Shown piece after piece: positions 17,428 through 24,929 of a stretch of DNA of 35,732 nucleotides. The notes beneath the pieces are model-generated. The model was not told the DNA's origin, did no database searches, and saw only the letters and a program-made list of their open reading frames with translations. The stretch is from Verrucomicrobiales bacterium (GTDB taxonomy: Bacteria; Verrucomicrobiota; Verrucomicrobiia; Verrucomicrobiales; DEV007): NCBI GenBank assembly GCA_021648365.1, contig JAKISY010000046.1, forward strand, positions 1 to 35,732. Direction: 5' to 3'. Every line of letters begins with the position of its first letter. Within the stretch, counting starts at the first letter, position 1. The translations under genes and the position numbers were made by a program.

Positions 17428-19332
17428 ATGAAAAATTTTTGGAAAACAGGGGCTCAGCGTAAGGGGGACTGGGATGATACGGAGATGCTGCGGGCGATCA
17501 ATCGGCTAGCTCCTGTATTGGCCAAAAGTTCTGCGGATGAGCTGCGATCTTTGAGTCAGCGTTTGATTGCTGATGTGCGTGAGCGGCAGCCGCCGATGGC
17601 GGATTATCTGGTGGAGAGCTTTGCGCTGGTGAGAGAGGTGGCGCGTAGGGAGGTGGGGATGTTCCCCTATGATGTGCAGATTCTCGGTGGCCTTGCGATG
17701 TGCCGTGGCACGGTGGCTGAGATGGCGACAGGCGAGGGCAAGACGCTGGTGCAGAGTCTGCCTGCCTATTGTTTTGCCTTGGCGGGCAAGGGGGTGCATG
17801 TGGTGACTTCCAATGGTTATCTGGCTGAACGTGATCAGGAGTTTTCCCAGGGTATATTTGATTTTCTCGGCATATCATCTGCGAGTCTGCCCGAGCGGGT
17901 GCCGCCTTTGCAGAAGCAAAAGGCTTATGCTGCAGATGTGACTTTTGGCACGGGCACAGAATTCGGCTTTGATTATTTGCGTGATCAGCTGCTGCTTTTT
18001 TCACAGCCTGCTACTCGATTGGGAGAGAATTTTGCTCGCATGGTTTTGCAAGAACCTGCACTCAATTTGCCTTTGGCTCAACGCGGGTTGGTTTGTGCTA
18101 TTATTGATGAGGCGGACAGCATTTTGATCGATGAGGCGATGACTCCCTTGGTGATCGGGGGCAAGGGCAGTGATGAAGAGGGAGTGGATGAGGTGTATGT
18201 GGCGGCGCAAAAGGTGGCTGATAAGTTGCAGGAGGATGTGGATTATTTAGTGGACGGTGCGTTTAAAACGGTACGTTTGACGGAGGATGGGGTGGAGCAT
18301 TTGCGTTCGCGCTCGGCTGAGGTGGACGTGCCATGGGCTGCTTTGCGGAGGCCATGGGAGCGCTACATTGAAAATGCGCTGCGGTCGGATATTTTCATGA
18401 AAAAGGATGTGCATTACATTGTCAGTGACGAAAAAATTGTGATCGTTGATCAATTCACTGGGCGAACGCGACCTGACAGCTCCTGGCGTGAGGGTTTGCA
18501 TCAGGCGATGGAGGTGAAGGAGGGCGTGGAGGTGAATGCGGAGAATCAAACACTGGCGACGGTATCGCGGCAGAGCTTTTTTCTTCGTTATGACAAATTG
18601 TGTGGCATGACTGGCACAGGGATGGAGTCGGCGCACGAATTTTCTGCCGTATATGAATTGCCGGTGCAAGTGATCGAGCGCAATCGATCACTAAAGAGGG
18701 TGGATCTGGAGGCAAGGGTGTTCATCGATGCGCCATCGCGGATGCGGGCTATTTGTGCAGAAATCGTTAGTCGGCACCGGAGTGGGCAACCAATTTTGAT
18801 TGGCAGCGGGACGATCGGCAATAGCGAGGCTTTGGCAGAGTTGCTGGATGAGGCGGGTATTGAGTATGCGCTGTTGAATGCTAAACAAGACGCTGAGGAG
18901 GCAGCGATTGTGGCGAGTGCGGGTAAAAAAAATGCGGTGACGATTGCGACGAATATGGCGGGACGTGGAACGGATATCCCGATTGGCAAAGGGGTAAAAG
19001 AATTGGGCGGGCTGCATGTGATCGGTCTGGAATTGGAAGAATCACAGCGCATTGACCGTCAGTTGAGTGGGCGTGCGGGCAGGCAGGGGCAGCCGGGCAG
19101 TTCGCAATGGTTTTTGTCAGCAGGTGACCAAGTGATCCGGGTTTACAGTCCCACTGCGGCTCAGCGTCTGGCTGCGAGTGAAGCGGATGAGAGAGGTGAA
19201 GTGAAAGCGGGGGCTTGGCCTGCCATTTTCCGGACAGCGCAGCAACGAGCCGAGCGTCAGCACCTGGAAGGTCGGAAATCGGTGATGCAGCGTGACAAAT
19301 GGCTGTCGGAGACTAAAATGAGATTGGCGTGA
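17428..19332 (+). CDS. SecA-like translocation ATPase lacking the C-terminal third
   Basis: A 634-residue DEAD-type motor of the SecA family, presumably a locus-specific export ATPase. Present in order are NBD1 with Walker A MATGEGKT (99-106) and DEADSILIDEA (227-237), and a full preprotein cross-linking domain ending in VDQFTGRTRPDSSWREGLHQA. NBD2 follows with NMAGRGTDIPIG (about 509) and GRAGRQGQPGSS (about 549). The chain then covers only the first half of the long scaffold helix and stops. Housekeeping SecA is about 830-900 residues, so the helical wing, two-helix finger and zinc-binding tail are absent. The reading frame ends naturally and the motor motifs are intact, so this looks like a specialised family rather than a broken gene. 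Canonical SecA has DEVDS where this has DEADS. A normal secA is expected elsewhere in the genome. Confidence 0.88.
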   Translation: MKNFWKTGAQRKGDWDDTEMLRAINRLAPVLAKSSADELRSLSQRLIADVRERQPPMADYLVESFALVREVARREVGMFPYDVQILGGLAMCRGTVAEMATGEGKTLVQSLPAYCFALAGKGVHVVTSNGYLAERDQEFSQGIFDFLGISSASLPERVPPLQKQKAYAADVTFGTGTEFGFDYLRDQLLLFSQPATRLGENFARMVLQEPALNLPLAQRGLVCAIIDEADSILIDEAMTPLVIGGKGSDEEGVDEVYVAAQKVADKLQEDVDYLVDGAFKTVRLTEDGVEHLRSRSAEVDVPWAALRRPWERYIENALRSDIFMKKDVHYIVSDEKIVIVDQFTGRTRPDSSWREGLHQAMEVKEGVEVNAENQTLATVSRQSFFLRYDKLCGMTGTGMESAHEFSAVYELPVQVIERNRSLKRVDLEARVFIDAPSRMRAICAEIVSRHRSGQPILIGSGTIGNSEALAELLDEAGIEYALLNAKQDAEEAAIVASAGKKNAVTIATNMAGRGTDIPIGKGVKELGGLHVIGLELEESQRIDRQLSGRAGRQGQPGSSQWFLSAGDQVIRVYSPTAAQRLAASEADERGEVKAGAWPAIFRTAQQRAERQHLEGRKSVMQRDKWLSETKMRLA

Positions 19333-19355
19333 GTTTGGGATGAGGAGAGGATGGG

Positions 19356-19431
19356 AACCGCAGATGTCGCAGCCGTAGCGAAGCGGAGACAGCCGGAGGA
19401 AACGACCCGAAGGCAAATGAACGCAGATAAG
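19356..19431. repeat. Dispersed intergenic sequence interrupted by a 53-bp insert
   Basis: AACCGCAGAT (19356-19365) and GAACGCAGATAAG (19419-19431) together match the uninterrupted sequence type seen at 16657-16680. Between them lie 53 bases (19366-19418) with several short complementary segments, such as GCCGTAGC followed by GAAGCGGAGAC. This looks like a small element inserted into an intergenic repeat. The region lies between the secA-like gene and the adaptor gene and holds no other visible feature. Confidence 0.5.
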
Positions 19432-19615
19432 AAATTAAGAAAAGTTTTTTTAGGGAATGAAGAGGAATGAGGAAGGGATGGCGTTGATGAATACAGATAT
19501 GAAGGGGGGGGGTGGAAATGTAACTAGGTTGTTGGTTATTATCGCTTTGCTTTTGAATAGTTACGAAAAAATGAAGACGGGTAGTTGGTATGGGTTTAGA
19601 TTTCTCAAAAATATC

Positions 19616-20416
19616 ATGAAGGTTTTGTTTATTAGTTGGGCTGTTTTGATTTTGGCAGGGGATCTGTTTGCCGGTGAGGTGGTGGGGGTGACGGAGCCGG
19701 TGGAGGAGGTGGAGTTGGCTTTTCCTGAGGCGGGGGTGATAGGGGAGCTGTTGGTCAAGGAGGGGGATGTGGTGAAGAAGGGGCAGGTGCTGGCTAAGTT
19801 GGATAACCGCATCCTTGAGGTGGGTTTGAAGATCGCTGAGGTGCGGGCGAGCAGCGAAGCGGAGCGGAAATCGGCTAAGGCGCGTTTGGCGACGAAGCAG
19901 CGGCGCTTGACGGAGTTGGAAAAAATCTCTAAGGGCGGCGGGGTCAACGCGGATGAGCTGTTTCGTGCCAAAGCCGAGGTGGAGATCACGCAAGCAGATT
20001 TGATGGAGGCTGAGGTGAAGGCGGAAGAAAATCAACTGAGGGTGGTTCAGATTCAAGCGCAGATAGAACGGCGCACCTTGTTCAGTCCGATCAACGGAGT
20101 GGTCGAGCGGACTTTTCGCGATGAGGCGGAAGCGGTCGGTGGTGGTGCCGATGTAGTGATGAAGGTGGCGCGATTGGATGAGCTGATTTTGGTGGTGTAT
20201 GTCGATGCACAAACAGGCGGTTTACTGAAAGTGGGGCAGAAATTGAAGGTGAGTTCGATGGTGGGAGATAAGCAGGGGCGAGCGCAGGTGGCTTTTGTCA
20301 GTCCAGTGACGGATGCGTCGAGTGGCACCACTCGGGTTCGATTGTTATTGGGGAATGCTGAAAATCTGCATCGCTCGGGGGTGAAATATCGGGTGGGGAT
20401 CACATTGGGCGAATAG
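19616..20416 (+). CDS. HlyD/RND-type periplasmic adaptor protein
   Basis: A membrane-fusion adaptor, about 266 residues from this start, expected to bridge the inner-membrane export step to TolC. The ATG at 19616 is chosen because it gives a compact signal peptide (MKVLFISWAVLILAGDLFAG). The frame is open from 19457, and the ATG at 19478 has a better Shine-Dalgarno sequence, so a longer protein (up to 319 residues) is possible. Domains are a first lipoyl half with GVIGELLVKEGDVVKKGQVLAKLD, and a short charged coiled-coil hairpin (about 60-130). A second lipoyl half with TLFSPINGVVERTFRDEAEAV and a beta-barrel segment (DELILVVYVD...GQKLKV) follow. It is short for the family and has no ABC or RND pump beside it. 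It ends exactly where the convergent lipoprotein gene ends. Confidence 0.85.
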   Translation: MKVLFISWAVLILAGDLFAGEVVGVTEPVEEVELAFPEAGVIGELLVKEGDVVKKGQVLAKLDNRILEVGLKIAEVRASSEAERKSAKARLATKQRRLTELEKISKGGGVNADELFRAKAEVEITQADLMEAEVKAEENQLRVVQIQAQIERRTLFSPINGVVERTFRDEAEAVGGGADVVMKVARLDELILVVYVDAQTGGLLKVGQKLKVSSMVGDKQGRAQVAFVSPVTDASSGTTRVRLLLGNAENLHRSGVKYRVGITLGE

Positions 20417-21682
20417 TTACTTTTTTTCGAGATCAGTATCAGTTGAAGTAGCGCAGCAGTCGCCTTCGCGGTAGCGGAAGGTTTGGAATTTGCCTTGGAT
20501 GAGCACAGGGGTGGCTCGGTTCAGTGGCAGCACGGCTTTTTGGTGATGATTGTTTTCTAGCCAGGTGATGAGTAGGGCGGGGGTGACGGTGTTATCTTCA
20601 GCGTCTTTGTTTTTAGCGAGCTGGCTGTTAGCCGTGCTGGCAGCAACTTTTTGCCATTTCACCACAGAGCGGGCATGATTGCGGTGTTGCAGGACGGTGA
20701 TGGATTGATCGCCTATTTTGAGGGTTTGTGGTAGTGATGTTAGTGCATGGGTTTTGAACTGCTGTTTTTTATCATCCCAAGTGAAGGCGTTGAGTTGTTT
20801 AGGGTTTTTGCTGTCGCTGCTGAGCATCAGGCGATTTTTGCTATTGCCTAGGATTTTGATCGGATCACGAGCGGTGAGGCGCGATTGACTGGCGCTGCTG
20901 CCTTTGAGCCGAGTGGCGGGTAGTAGCTCAGGGTGGATGCCTTTGGTGAGTTCGGGATGGTCGAGGAAACAGAGGTGGCGCTCGATGGTGCCTTCGGTAG
21001 AAGAGAGGGTGATTTCGATGGCGCGATTAGCAAAGTCGCCGTCGTCGCTTTCTTTGATGTCGCCGTTTTCCTCTAACAGGGCGTGTTGATAGGTTTTGAT
21101 TTCTTGCACGATCCAGTTGGGAAAAATATCTCCACCAACTTTGGGAATGCTAACAAAGCTGCCTTCCCGTTCGAATTGTACCGTGTCTTTTGGAGATTGT
21201 TGCCATTGATCAGGGGCGGTGGGTTGGCTACCTGGAGGAAGCATGCGGACTTGCAGCTCGATGCCCGGCAATGTGCCTGATGGACCGTCTTGATTGCTCT
21301 GGTAGATCCACTGGCTTTCTTTTGGTGCAGAGGTGTCGGCGGCACTGATGTTCCAGCCCAGTTCGACGGCGTGATTTTCTTTTTTGCTTTGGTTGTCACT
21401 TTGGGGCAGTGCTTGTGCGTGCTGCCAGTGTTCTAATATACGCAGATCTATGCCTGCTAACTCGAAACTTTGACCAAGGTGATCGAGTTTGGTGCTTTGA
21501 GCGACGGTTAGGCCTTTGTCGTCATGGTGCAGTAATTCGATGGTGGCATCGATGGTCTGTTGTGAATGGTCTGTTGGCGCTTCATTTTTTTCGCAGGATA
21601 GCAAAAGGGTGAGGGGGAGTAAAAGAAGGCAGGTGCGGATGGAGTAAGAGCGAGTATTTGTGGTCACTAGATGTATGGGCAA
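20417..21682 (-). CDS. Predicted lipoprotein of unknown function in the cytochrome operon
   Basis: A 421-residue protein I do not recognise. The N-terminus has a positively charged start, a leucine-rich core and the lipobox LLLSC (Cys at about 30), so it should be lipidated and extracytoplasmic. The rest is soluble, with no CXXCH heme site. A central segment reads like beta-rich sequence (GELELQVRM-type strands, FANRAIEITLSSTEG, HLCFLDHPEL). The C-terminus carries adjacent cysteines (GDCCATSTD). It is the last gene of the minus-strand operon, 6 bases after the preceding gene, so it probably assists assembly or function of the multiheme complex. A distant link to ResB-like cytochrome assembly proteins crossed my mind but could not be supported. 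Its stop codon directly abuts that of the convergent adaptor gene. Confidence 0.75.
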   Translation of the reverse strand: MPIHLVTTNTRSYSIRTCLLLLPLTLLLSCEKNEAPTDHSQQTIDATIELLHHDDKGLTVAQSTKLDHLGQSFELAGIDLRILEHWQHAQALPQSDNQSKKENHAVELGWNISAADTSAPKESQWIYQSNQDGPSGTLPGIELQVRMLPPGSQPTAPDQWQQSPKDTVQFEREGSFVSIPKVGGDIFPNWIVQEIKTYQHALLEENGDIKESDDGDFANRAIEITLSSTEGTIERHLCFLDHPELTKGIHPELLPATRLKGSSASQSRLTARDPIKILGNSKNRLMLSSDSKNPKQLNAFTWDDKKQQFKTHALTSLPQTLKIGDQSITVLQHRNHARSVVKWQKVAASTANSQLAKNKDAEDNTVTPALLITWLENNHHQKAVLPLNRATPVLIQGKFQTFRYREGDCCATSTDTDLEKK

Positions 21683-21688
21683 AGGTTG

Positions 21689-22171
21689 TTAGTTTAAGCT
21701 GTCGGCGATTTGGCAGAGTTGTTGGTAGTAATCTTCTACTTCCATTCCCATCAGCGCAGCACCAAAGGCTTCGGCGGCTTCGGGACCGGCGATTTCCCCA
21801 TAGTTCACGCAAACGAGATGATAGGCAACGATCATCGGCAGGATGTCATCGTTACCTTCGAACTGGGGATGGACAAACAACACAAAACCTTCATTGGGAA
21901 CCCCCTGATTGACGGCTTGCAGGTAGGCAAATTCACCTTCTTTCAAAGGATCTCGGTTAAAGATCAGTTGCATAGGATAGCGCACAAAGCGTCGATCCTC
22001 AATGATGGCGTCGAGAGCTTCCAGGGGTAGCCCTGGAAGCAGGTTGATGCCATGCTCTTGGCGAGCTTCGTAGGCTTTGTCCGCTGCATGCTCGACGAGG
22101 GAACGTTTACCGTCCTCCTCGGTCGGGCGGATGCGGGCGGGCATACAGTTAGGTTTGGCAGCAGCAGACAT
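21689..22171 (-). CDS. Hypothetical protein linked to the octaheme cytochrome
   Basis: A 160-residue soluble protein with no signal peptide, membrane segment or heme motif. I do not recognise the family. Visible features are a basic N-terminal stretch (MPARIRPTEEDGKRSLVEHAADKAYEARQ) and a central block (LPLEALDAIIEDRRFVRYPMQLIFNRDPL). The C-terminal half is acidic and hydrophobic and ends in MEVEDYYQQLCQIADSLN. It lies 8 bases after the octaheme gene and 6 bases before the lipoprotein gene, so co-transcription is near certain. A cytoplasmic accessory or regulatory role is possible but not shown. Confidence 0.75.
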   Translation of the reverse strand: MSAAAKPNCMPARIRPTEEDGKRSLVEHAADKAYEARQEHGINLLPGLPLEALDAIIEDRRFVRYPMQLIFNRDPLKEGEFAYLQAVNQGVPNEGFVLFVHPQFEGNDDILPMIVAYHLVCVNYGEIAGPEAAEAFGAALMGMEVEDYYQQLCQIADSLN

Positions 22172-22179
22172 GGTTGGTT

Positions 22180-23640
22180 TTATTTGTAGCGGGCTTTGAA
22201 GTCCTTTGCAGCTTTTTCACGTGCGGCTTGTTCTGCGGGATCCATTTCGCCGATGAACCAGCGGTGATTTTCGGTTTTGAGCGTTTTGTCGAGCACTGCC
22301 TGTAGGTTTTTGGCAGCTTCTTGTTTTTTAGGATCTTTACTATCGACTCCTTTTTCGATCAAGTGCTCAAGCTCGGGAATGAACTTCACATAGAAATGTT
22401 TCGCTACTTCATAAGTGCCGTGCCAGTGGGTGTAATCGGGTCCCATCATCGAGGCACCGTGACGCGCGCGGCGACCTTCGTGATGCCAAATCTCGAACCA
22501 GATGAAATCGAGTTTGTTACCAAACTTGATAGGTTTCATCAAAGGTTTGGCTGCGGCGTAAAGTGCTAGACCAGGTTTGGCGAATTTCTCGTTGTAGAGT
22601 TCGATCAACGAATCGTATTGAATATACCAGTTTTTCACCCAGTTTTCATTGTGACAATTAGAGCAGACGTCTTGCATGTTTTCCCGGCGTTTGGTCCAAG
22701 GAACGTCTTTGCCAGGCAATCCCATTTTGGCATCGGATACTTCTGGTCTGACGGAGACGGCAGGGCGGTTGTTCCACGAGATGCGCATGCCGATATCATG
22801 GGTGACCGGTTGGTTTTTGGTTTGCGACATGTGGCAGGTGGCGCAAGTGGGTGCAGCTGAGTAGTCCTCACCGACAATCCACTTGGGCGAATCCAGGTTC
22901 ATTTTGTCGATGTTGGCAAAAAACGCGATACCATGTTTGGATTCTTCGTAGATTTCTTTTTGTGGATGATCGGGTCCCATGTGGCATTTGCCGCAGGTGT
23001 CAGGGTGGCGAGCTTGTGCTGCCGAGAAGGTGTGGCGACTATGACAAGCCGAGCAAGAGCCTTCGGATCCGTCGGGATTGATTCGACCGATTCCGGTGTT
23101 GGGCCATGTGGCTGGATCAAGCAGACCTTTGCCACCTTCGAGCACTTTGACTTCCGTTCCGTGGCACTGCCAGCAGCCGTTGACTGCAGCAGAAGAAACC
23201 CCGCCTGGGAAGGCTTTGGTTTTCATGCCTTTGTTGCCTTCGACCACTTCGGCGAGCACGTTGTCTAGCGAGCCGAGGATGCGCGCGGCTTTGGCGTGAT
23301 GGGAACTGGTGAATTCTTTGACCTCTTGGTCGTGGCAGCGGGCGCAATCTTTAGGCGTTACCAGCACGGCGATGGTTTCGTCGTAGTGGGTGTAGGCGTC
23401 TTTGTCGCCTTTTTCAGCATGGTGACACTCGAAGCAGCTTACCTTTGCTCGGTAGTGTTTGCTGTCGCCCCATTGCTCGTAGAGGGCGGGGTTGAGCTTC
23501 TTGTGACATTCGATGCACTTCTTGCTTTGTTCGCTGACTTGGCTGAGTCCAAAAGGACCTGCCAATGCTGTGTTGATTCCGAGGAGCAAAGCGATGGCAG
23601 TGATCCAAGGGATGAATAACGATGTTCTGTGTGTTTTCAT
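22180..23640 (-). CDS. Octaheme c-type cytochrome, hydroxylamine oxidoreductase (HAO)-like
   Basis: A 486-residue exported cytochrome. The ATG at 23640 follows a good AAGGAG-type Shine-Dalgarno sequence and gives a signal peptide ending near ALAG (about 28). The frame stays open upstream, but that part overlaps the NrfD gene and is not real protein. Eight CXXCH sites occur at about 42, 69, 99, 156, 196, 216, 266 and 326, followed by a heme-free helical C-terminal region, the plan of the HAO family. Members interconvert hydroxylamine, nitrite, NO or related compounds at a special heme 4, here CWQCH at 156-160. In oxidative HAOs a tyrosine cross-links that heme; here MMGPDYTHWHG supplies a candidate, Tyr403. 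The neighbouring NrfD and ferredoxin suggest quinone-linked electron exchange. An octaheme tetrathionate-reductase-like enzyme is a weaker alternative. Confidence 0.82.
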   Translation of the reverse strand: MKTHRTSLFIPWITAIALLLGINTALAGPFGLSQVSEQSKKCIECHKKLNPALYEQWGDSKHYRAKVSCFECHHAEKGDKDAYTHYDETIAVLVTPKDCARCHDQEVKEFTSSHHAKAARILGSLDNVLAEVVEGNKGMKTKAFPGGVSSAAVNGCWQCHGTEVKVLEGGKGLLDPATWPNTGIGRINPDGSEGSCSACHSRHTFSAAQARHPDTCGKCHMGPDHPQKEIYEESKHGIAFFANIDKMNLDSPKWIVGEDYSAAPTCATCHMSQTKNQPVTHDIGMRISWNNRPAVSVRPEVSDAKMGLPGKDVPWTKRRENMQDVCSNCHNENWVKNWYIQYDSLIELYNEKFAKPGLALYAAAKPLMKPIKFGNKLDFIWFEIWHHEGRRARHGASMMGPDYTHWHGTYEVAKHFYVKFIPELEHLIEKGVDSKDPKKQEAAKNLQAVLDKTLKTENHRWFIGEMDPAEQAAREKAAKDFKARYK

Positions 23641-23654
23641 GTTTGCTTCTCCTT

Positions 23655-24923
23655 CTATTTGTAGTTGATGGCTGTGAGATCTTTTTCTTCTTCTTTGACA
23701 AAATCGAGTCGTCCTCCTTCGAAGGATTCGGAGTCTATGGTGAGTCGTCCACTGAGCACTGGCACGGTGATGCGGACGAGGATGGTGTAGATCATGATGC
23801 CGGTTGCCCAGATGCCGAGTGAGACAAGGGTTTCGTTCATGGTCGGGGTGTATTCGACGATTTCGCCGAGTGGGGTGGGGATGAATCCGGGGATGATGAG
23901 TCCCATGCCTTTTTCGATCCAGATGCCGATGAAGAGCATCACGCAGGCGATATTGAGAACCCACAAACGACGGCTGATCGGGAATACCAGTAGCCCCAAT
24001 GCGATGATGTTGAGCCCGAAGGAGGTTCTGATCCACGGGACGAGTGCTGATTTTCCATCGAGGCCTAAGTAGAGGTATTTCGCTGAAGCGACGTGGGTGG
24101 AATCGGTGTAAAATTCGGTGAACCACTCGCTACCTAGCAGGAACATGTTGATGAACATGGCGACCACCACAATGCTACGCAGAGTGAGCAGGGCTTGACG
24201 CTCTACTTTCCAATGGGTGAAACGGCGGATCATTTGCAGGGTGATGATCAGTAGTGCTGGGCCTGCGGCAAAGGCTGAAGCGAGGAAACGTGGAGCGATC
24301 ACTGCCGAGTTCCAGAAGGGACGTGCACCGAGACCAGAGTAGAGGAAGGCGGTGACGGTGTGGATGCTGATCGCCCAAGCGATGGCGATGAAAACGAAGG
24401 GGATGACGAAATTTTTGTGAGGTTTGCGTTTGTTGTAGGCGCAGTAGATGAGGTAGCCGGGGATGTGCAGATTGAGCAAAAGGTAGCCGTTGAGGGCGAT
24501 GACATCCCAAGTGAGAATCGATACGGGAAAGTGAAAACGCAGCATCATGTGGTGCATTTGGTCGGGGCGACCGAGATCGACGACGATGAAGAGTAGGCAC
24601 ATGATGATGGCGGACACGGCGAGCAGTTCGCCAAAAATAACCAAGTGATGAAGTTCCTCGCGTTTGTAGATATAAACGGGGATGACGAGCATCACTGCGG
24701 ATGCGGCGACTCCGACGAGGAAGGTGAAGTTAGCGATGTAAACGCCCCACGACACCTGATCGGTCATGCCAGTGGTGCCGAGTCCGTAAACATACTGACG
24801 GCAGTAGGCGTTGAGACCTACTAAGGCGATCACAAAAAGAAAACCTAACCAGAGGTGGTATCGCCAGCCGCCGACAAAGCTGCGTTTGAAGCAGCGGTAG
24901 AGAAATTTGAGGTAGGCGTTCAT
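23655..24923 (-). CDS. NrfD/DsrP/PsrC-family quinone-interacting membrane protein
   Basis: A 422-residue integral membrane protein with about ten hydrophobic segments. It belongs to the NrfD/PsrC superfamily, which exchanges electrons between the quinone pool and periplasmic Fe-S subunits. The stretch GMTDQVSWGVYIANFTFLVG (about residues 52-71) near the second membrane segment is typical of the DsrP/HybB side of the family. VVDLGRPDQMHHMMLRFHFP and a later GIWIEKGMGLIIPGF segment also fit. It lies between the ferredoxin gene (6 bases upstream) and the octaheme cytochrome gene (14 bases downstream). It is the probable membrane anchor and quinone site of the complex. The direction of electron flow cannot be read from sequence. 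Confidence 0.9.
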   Translation of the reverse strand: MNAYLKFLYRCFKRSFVGGWRYHLWLGFLFVIALVGLNAYCRQYVYGLGTTGMTDQVSWGVYIANFTFLVGVAASAVMLVIPVYIYKREELHHLVIFGELLAVSAIIMCLLFIVVDLGRPDQMHHMMLRFHFPVSILTWDVIALNGYLLLNLHIPGYLIYCAYNKRKPHKNFVIPFVFIAIAWAISIHTVTAFLYSGLGARPFWNSAVIAPRFLASAFAAGPALLIITLQMIRRFTHWKVERQALLTLRSIVVVAMFINMFLLGSEWFTEFYTDSTHVASAKYLYLGLDGKSALVPWIRTSFGLNIIALGLLVFPISRRLWVLNIACVMLFIGIWIEKGMGLIIPGFIPTPLGEIVEYTPTMNETLVSLGIWATGIMIYTILVRITVPVLSGRLTIDSESFEGGRLDFVKEEEKDLTAINYK

Positions 24924-24929
24924 TTTGGG

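Noticed and set aside
23641..24126. N-terminal extension of the octaheme cytochrome frame
   Set aside because: The arginine/histidine-rich translation is a shadow of the overlapping NrfD gene; a Shine-Dalgarno sequence and signal peptide fix the start at 23640.
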